64,000 bases of DNA from Alloyangia pacifica (GTDB lineage Bacteria; Pseudomonadota; Alphaproteobacteria; Rhodobacterales; Rhodobacteraceae): NCBI RefSeq assembly GCF_020524285.1, contig NZ_JAIVKX010000021.1:55070-119069 (forward strand), in the 5' to 3' direction. Every line of letters starts with the position of its first letter. Positions within the stretch are counted from its first letter, which is position 1. Made by a program: the position numbers and the translations under genes. Below, one piece after another: positions 59,569-64,000 of the stretch. Under the pieces are notes generated by a model. That model had not been told where the DNA came from. It was given only the letters and a program-made list of their open reading frames with translations, and searched no databases.

Positions 59569-60807
59569 TCAGCCACTATTCTCTAATAAGTGATCCTCTC
59601 TCTTGAGAACCAGCCTCGTTGACCAGGAGAATGAAATTTCGTGGTAGATGACTGCGCCAAGTAAGATCGTCAAAAATAATGCGAAACCTAGGCTTTCAGA
59701 ATGCATCAAAAGAGCCAAGCAGACTCCGGCGATGAGGGCCGTTCTCAGCAGCGTCCCTTTCCCGCTCCCCGACCGGTGATTGATCATGAGAACTGCAACG
59801 CTGAGCACGACTATCAGCACCCCTCGTCGGGTCGTTGTGATTATCGCAGTTTCCAGGACTCCGATAGGCGCCACTGAAACACATGTATACGAGAGCACGA
59901 GCAACAAGACTGCCTGAACCAATCCGCCATGTCCCACCATGTTCTGCAGCCAGGCGCCTACGACTATCGCGGCCACAAATAGAAACGCTATAGCGGCAAG
60001 CCAGTCTGCAAGGCAGCCACGATGGTGATCTTCTAGTGCGAGCGCCAGCATGGTCACCACCGGTGCCAGCACAATCAACGCGACGAAAACGGACAGGCGT
60101 CGCTCCAAAAGTACTGCGAAGACAGGGTCGCCTCGGTCGTATACCTTCCGCAGTTCGATCGAGTTCGTAACAGTGGTGCCCAACAAGATCAGCATGCCAA
60201 ACAGTTCGGTCCCTTCCTCGATCGTGATTCGGGCTGCGAGGGCCTGAGCACTGTCCCAGGTGACTGTATGCTCCAGAAATTCCTGCACTGCGACAGAACC
60301 CAACAGCGCAAAACCAACCAACAAGCCCCCAACTTTCTTTCTATGCGTAGGGCCTTCTCGCCACAGGAGCGCCATGGCCGAAATTAATACTACGAAGATG
60401 ATTCCGCCGAGAGGAAGCAGCAGACCCCAAGACCCGATCCCTATCGCCTCTCCGACACCCGCGAGACGCTCATGAATAGAGCCGATCTCATCCGCGCTGA
60501 GGAACAACAGGACGGCTCCGATCTGGACCCAGGCCCGCGCTAACTTTGGCCGGTCCGACCGATAAAGAGTGTGCCCATCCAGAGCGTGTAGCGCGATGAG
60601 CGCTAGCAGGGCGCCAGAAAACCAAGCCGCCAGATTATTTTCATGCCCGAGATGGAACTGCTGAACGACCCTCGGAAACGTCTGCCGTCCGGCAGTCGAG
60701 GCTTGAAGTTCAAGAAAATAGGTCGCGGCAGCAAGTAGCGCACAAAGGCCTGAAATTGCCACGTATCCTGCCGATATCCGGCCTGATAAAGATTGATAGG
60801 ATGACAA
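59569..60807 (-). CDS. Polytopic membrane protein, function unknown
   Basis: A 412-residue protein with about eleven hydrophobic segments (for example YVAISGLCALLAAATYFLEL, AWVQIGAVLLFLSADEIGSI, LLLPLGGIIFVVLISAMALL). A motif FLSADEIGSIHERL in the third segment and ITIEEGTELFGMLILLG put acidic residues and His inside the membrane, which may be functional. No transporter or enzyme family is recognised. It probably starts at TTG 60807 (GAAAGG ten bases upstream); other starts would remove the first segment. Confidence 0.7.
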   Translation of the reverse strand: MSSYQSLSGRISAGYVAISGLCALLAAATYFLELQASTAGRQTFPRVVQQFHLGHENNLAAWFSGALLALIALHALDGHTLYRSDRPKLARAWVQIGAVLLFLSADEIGSIHERLAGVGEAIGIGSWGLLLPLGGIIFVVLISAMALLWREGPTHRKKVGGLLVGFALLGSVAVQEFLEHTVTWDSAQALAARITIEEGTELFGMLILLGTTVTNSIELRKVYDRGDPVFAVLLERRLSVFVALIVLAPVVTMLALALEDHHRGCLADWLAAIAFLFVAAIVVGAWLQNMVGHGGLVQAVLLLVLSYTCVSVAPIGVLETAIITTTRRGVLIVVLSVAVLMINHRSGSGKGTLLRTALIAGVCLALLMHSESLGFALFLTILLGAVIYHEISFSWSTRLVLKREDHLLENSG

Positions 60808-61278
60808 AGCAAAATATGCCTTTCACTTCATGATATCAAAAAGACCTTAATAAATGTCATAAAAATGTTACAGATTCGGGAAGTTTTGGCAACGCTCTTC
60901 TGAAGTGTATTTCGGCTTTGCGCTGCTGTACCTGACAACGCGGTCATTCGCTTTTGCTGGTCAAGCATTCACTTCTGGTAAAACCCACACCACAACTTCG
61001 GTCCGCCCACCAATGATACGAAACACGGGCAGCCCGACTATTTACCGTGACCAGCGTGGCCGGCAGCATTGCAGAAGTCTATTTCAACTGAAGTATTTTC
61101 CAGCTTGTTCACCTGTGCGACAGTATAACAGTATGGAAGATCTCAATGGGATGGGACTATCGTTGCTGGGCCGGCAACGACAAGCGTCGTTCTTCGAGGA
61201 GGTGCCCAGATGGCCACGCCAGATTGCTCCTTTGGAGCGAAAACCCGGGTCAAAAGGCATGGCCCGCCGTTCTCGAAA
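60808..61278. other. Divergent intergenic region
   Basis: This 470-bp gap between divergently read genes is AT-rich at 60830-60880 and probably holds both promoters. I see no gene; a 129-codon frame at 60905 has no ribosome site or motif. Confidence 0.4.
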
Positions 61279-62790
61279 ATGCTTCGAAGCATAGTCATCG
61301 CAGCAAGCGTTCTGCTCGTCGAAGCCCGGGGCGCACCTGTGATGGCAGAGGCTCCATTTAGAGAGGACAATACTCCGGGCGTGCCCGCAGGTTTGTATCC
61401 TGCGAATCCGATGATCTTTGAACTTGACGTTCCGGTTGATCCAAATGGTCTGGGGGCACTCTTCGCGCACGACCTCACCGGGGACGGACGGATGGATTTC
61501 GTCGTCACATCCCCGGGGCATGTCGCGGCCTATTCTGGCGTGGGAGTGAAGCTCTGGCACGTCCGCGACGAAATCTCCCTGAACCGCGCGGGCCGCGGAA
61601 CCGGGTACCCGGGGCTCCACGCGCCAGGCGCGATCGCTGGCGATGTTGACGGCGACGGTCGGGATGAGGTGGCTTACTTGCTTTCAGATGGCACGTTGAT
61701 CGTACGGGGGGCGGGGAACGGCGAGGTCGAGCGGAGCTTCCGCTTCCCCGGCGCCCTTGCACTTGCCATCGCTGACTTTCGAGGAGAAGGCGAGCGTGAT
61801 GCTGTTCTTCAATACAGCCAGCGCGAGCTTCGCGGGATCAATCTGGAGAATGGCCAGACACTCTGGCATGTCACGGATTGGTGGGGTGTCGAACATAGCA
61901 TGGCCCGGACGGTAGACCTCGACGGCGATGGCCGCGACGAAGTCCTGGGGCCCGTCGTTCTGGACCGAAACGGTACGCCGATACAATCCGCCGCGCGCGA
62001 GGGTGCGCGGATGGACGCCTTCGACAGCCTCGCTGTAGGGGATATTCTGCCCGAGCCCGGGCTCGAAATCGCGCTCGCCGAGCAGCACGGCAACGAAGAG
62101 ACGATCGTAATGAGTTTGTCGGGCTTGGGTTGGGCGACCCATCACGAGCCGGGCGGCGTAAGGGCTATCGGCGAATGCCGCTACAACGAAGATGCCGACA
62201 AGCTCGCGGTGGGCGACTTCGACACCGAGCATCCCGGGCAAGAAGTCTTCGCACGGTCGTCCTGCGGTAATCATCCCTGGTTGATGAATCGTGAGGGGGA
62301 GGTCATTAGCGCCTGGTCGGTCCGCCGCAGTGCTCCTTCAGGATGGTGCCATGTCGGCGATTGCTGGGCCGATCCCGACGTCGGCATCATTGAGCAGATT
62401 TCAGACTGGATTCGCGTCGACTTCCGGGGCGGTCGCAGCGCTAACCGAGGAGAATACGGCATCGACATAGCAAGGCCGGTTCACTGGGACGGGGATGGCC
62501 GACAACTCCTCTTTGTGACCGAGCGTCATGTTGATGGTAAAATTGCGCTCGTCGACCCCCGGAACGGACGCTTCGTTCGCGTTTGGCCGGCCGAAGCGGC
62601 ACGGACGTACGCCGCCGACGTGGCGGGCGATTTTCGCGAAGAGCTTATCGTCCTTGAGTCACGTCGTCACGGGGCCGTTTTGAAGATCTTCTGGAACGGA
62701 TCGGAGGCGACGGGGCAACCGGACGCGTCGCTTTGGGAAGATCAGCACTACCGCCGGACCCGTCAGAACTGGAACTACTATTCCCCATAA
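61279..62790 (+). CDS. Secreted FG-GAP/VCBS beta-propeller protein
   Basis: A 503-residue protein (signal MLRSIVIAASVLLVEARGAPVMA) with repeated Asp-rich calcium loops of FG-GAP blades: DLTGDGRMDFVV, DVDGDGRDEVAYL, DLDGDGRDEVLGP, DWDGDGRQ-like HWDGDGRQLLFV. It ends in HYRRTRQNWNYYSP, like the C-termini of FG-GAP proteins related to rhamnogalacturonan lyases. A polysaccharide-binding or -cleaving role is likely, but no catalytic residues can be named. The ATG at 61279 gives the best signal peptide; a longer start at 61210 is possible but lacks one. Confidence 0.75.
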   Translation: MLRSIVIAASVLLVEARGAPVMAEAPFREDNTPGVPAGLYPANPMIFELDVPVDPNGLGALFAHDLTGDGRMDFVVTSPGHVAAYSGVGVKLWHVRDEISLNRAGRGTGYPGLHAPGAIAGDVDGDGRDEVAYLLSDGTLIVRGAGNGEVERSFRFPGALALAIADFRGEGERDAVLQYSQRELRGINLENGQTLWHVTDWWGVEHSMARTVDLDGDGRDEVLGPVVLDRNGTPIQSAAREGARMDAFDSLAVGDILPEPGLEIALAEQHGNEETIVMSLSGLGWATHHEPGGVRAIGECRYNEDADKLAVGDFDTEHPGQEVFARSSCGNHPWLMNREGEVISAWSVRRSAPSGWCHVGDCWADPDVGIIEQISDWIRVDFRGGRSANRGEYGIDIARPVHWDGDGRQLLFVTERHVDGKIALVDPRNGRFVRVWPAEAARTYAADVAGDFREELIVLESRRHGAVLKIFWNGSEATGQPDASLWEDQHYRRTRQNWNYYSP

Positions 62791-62936
62791 TGTCGGCCCT
62801 CCACGAGCCTCCCAATGAGAATCGATCTGTACAATTTCGTCTCGAAAACTACAGAACCGGCGATCATTCCGTTCTCGGCATCCGTATGGTTTCGGAAGTT
62901 AACCTTTTGTGTGCGCTACTTGAAGCGCGACTCCCA

Positions 62937-63958
62937 TTACCTGCGACGGTAGGGGCGCCGGCCGATTTCCTCCATCATCTTTTCGCGGAAGACCTCGGCC
63001 GGGGTCCTCCAGCCGAGGCATTTGCGGGGCGTGTTGTTGAGTTGGTCGCAGAGTTGCTTCAGTTCGAGCTCTGTCATGGCAGCGACGTCACGCTGCCTTG
63101 GAAGCCAGCGGCGGAGCCGGCGGTTGGTGTTCTCGACTGTGCCTTTCTGCCAGGGCGAGGAGGGGTCGCAGAACCACGTCTGGGTACCGAGCTGAGCCTG
63201 CAGGTGCGGCCATGACACGAATTCCGTGCCGCGGTCGAAGGTGATGGACCTGCGACCCGTCACGGGCAGATCCCGCACCGCCTTCACGATCTTGGTCATG
63301 ACCGGTTTCGTGCGCCTGTTCGCGTTCTTCAGCAGCACGGTGAAGCGGCTGACGCGTTCGACAAGAGAGGTGACGTTGGTCTGGCCAAGCGATTGTTTGA
63401 ACAGCATCAAATCTCCCTCCCAATGGCCGAATTCCCTGCGGTGCGCGACGTCGTCCGGGCGGAACAGGATACTGACATCACGGTCGAATTTTGGCGCGCG
63501 GCGCTTGCGGGCTCGGCGTGGAGGCGAGCCCTGCGGTGCTCGGGCAGGTACCACCAGAGCTCCTGCGCCATGCCTTCCTTCGAGTAGATATACCGGTAGA
63601 TCGTCTCCTGGCAGACCCGGAGCGTCGCACCTTCGTGGATCAACCGGTTGCCGATCTGCTCGGGGGTCCAGCCGTTCTTGATGCGCTCAACGACCTGATT
63701 TCGAAGCTGCGGATGCCGGATCAGCTTGCGCTGGCGGGCGCGCCGATCGATGGCCTGCCGATGCGCAGCGGCGCCATAGTAGCCATCATAGCCCGGCAGG
63801 CACTCATCGCTGAACCAGTTCCGCTTGATTTCGCGGTAAATGGTGGCTTTCGAGCGCCGCAGCACGCGGGCCACCTCCCGGACAGGGACCTTTGCCAGCT
63901 TCCAGCGTTCGATCTGGACACGTTCCTTGACGCTCAGTTGCGCGTAAACCGCTCCCAT
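62937..63958 (-). pseudogene. IS30-family transposase with frameshift
   Basis: The first frame, from 63958, encodes the DNA-binding part (YAQLSVKERVQIERWKLAKV, EVARVLRRSKATIYREIKRN) and WTPEQIGNRLIHEG. After the region near 63515-63535 the match moves to another frame, which carries the DDE core: FGHWEGDLMLFKQ, SITFDRGTEFVSWPHLQAQL, CDPSSPWQKGTVENTNRRLR. One missing base explains the break. IS30 elements use one frame, so this copy is probably dead. Its end matches the scar at 12.16 kb. Confidence 0.85.
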
Positions 63959-64000
63959 GGCAGACTCTCTCCATTAGATAACCATCTGTTTTCTAATGGG
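62937..64000 (-). mobile_element. IS30-family element, cut by the right edge of the window
   Basis: The transposase pseudogene and at least the 42 bases beyond its start belong to this element. Terminal inverted repeats could not be defined because the outer end near 64000 is incomplete. Bases 62791-62936, between the FG-GAP gene and this element, hold no gene. Confidence 0.7.

Noticed and set aside
60905..61294. A 129-codon frame before the FG-GAP gene
   Set aside because: It has no ribosome site or family pattern and overlaps the start of a gene with clear repeats.
12161..63958. Composite transposon bounded by the two IS30 copies
   Set aside because: The left copy is only an 88-bp decayed scar and the right copy is frameshifted; too much of both ends is missing to claim a mobile unit.
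1..64000. tRNA, rRNA or CRISPR array
   Set aside because: I looked for tRNA-like cloverleaf ends, rRNA blocks and evenly spaced direct repeats and saw none; the CCTTCTCT triplicate at 17376 has no spacers.

Overview
The window reads as GC-rich alphaproteobacterial DNA, most likely from a marine Rhodobacteraceae (Roseobacter-type) replicon. The evidence is strong G/C preference at third codon positions, a virB/virD2/virD4 conjugation module with VirC-like partition genes, a solitary RepC-like initiator, and a TRAP-transporter catabolic operon. This placement is inferred from gene content; no rRNA or tRNA gene is present to test it.

Layout. (1) 1-12.0 kb: a dense, translationally coupled plus-strand operon for an O-acetylated, alginate-like exopolysaccharide: the end of a beta-helix protein, AlgI, an AlgJ-like protein, a helical periplasmic protein, an AlgX-like protein, AlgF, a Sel1-repeat scaffold and an AlgL-like lyase. 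It converges on a minus-strand RTX/beta-helix exoprotein. (2) 12.16 kb: a decayed IS30 fragment marks the junction with mobile DNA. (3) 12.5-17.8 kb: an SSB-like protein and an ArdC-like antirestriction protein (a typical conjugative leading region), VirC2/VirC1-like genes, and a hairpin-rich segment that is my oriT candidate. (4) 17.8-22.2 kb: virD1, virD2, virD4, the last interrupted by an amber codon. (5) 22.5-24.3 kb: a HicA-like toxin-antitoxin pair, an orphan HigA with a stump of HigB, and a small membrane protein. (6) 24.5-36.25 kb, minus strand: a complete virB-type type IV secretion operon with an unusual second transglycosylase flanked by VirB5-like ends. (7) 36.4-43.0 kb: two secreted proteins, a RepC-like initiator, a Toprim protein, small ORFs and a tyrosine recombinase. 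(8) 43.2-44.7 kb: an AT-rich, clearly foreign acyltransferase. (9) 45.3-52.9 kb: an intact operon with a lyase, SDR, TRAP DctQ/DctM/DctP, FAD-linked hydroxyacid dehydrogenase, HpcH-type aldolase and GntR regulator, preceded by a perfect palindrome over its promoter. (10) 53.2-64.0 kb: a frameshifted pentapeptide-repeat gene, an integrase scar, a large SGNH acyltransferase, a complete IS5-family element, two membrane proteins, an FG-GAP exoprotein and a frameshifted IS30 element.

How the parts work together. Regions 3-7 form a self-transmissible unit with relaxase, coupling protein, mating channel, leading-region protection, partition, replication and integration functions, though the coupling protein is truncated. 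Two acyltransferases, the FG-GAP protein and the alginate-type operon point to a replicon devoted to surface polysaccharide. The TRAP operon is a self-contained carboxylic-acid catabolic unit of unknown substrate.
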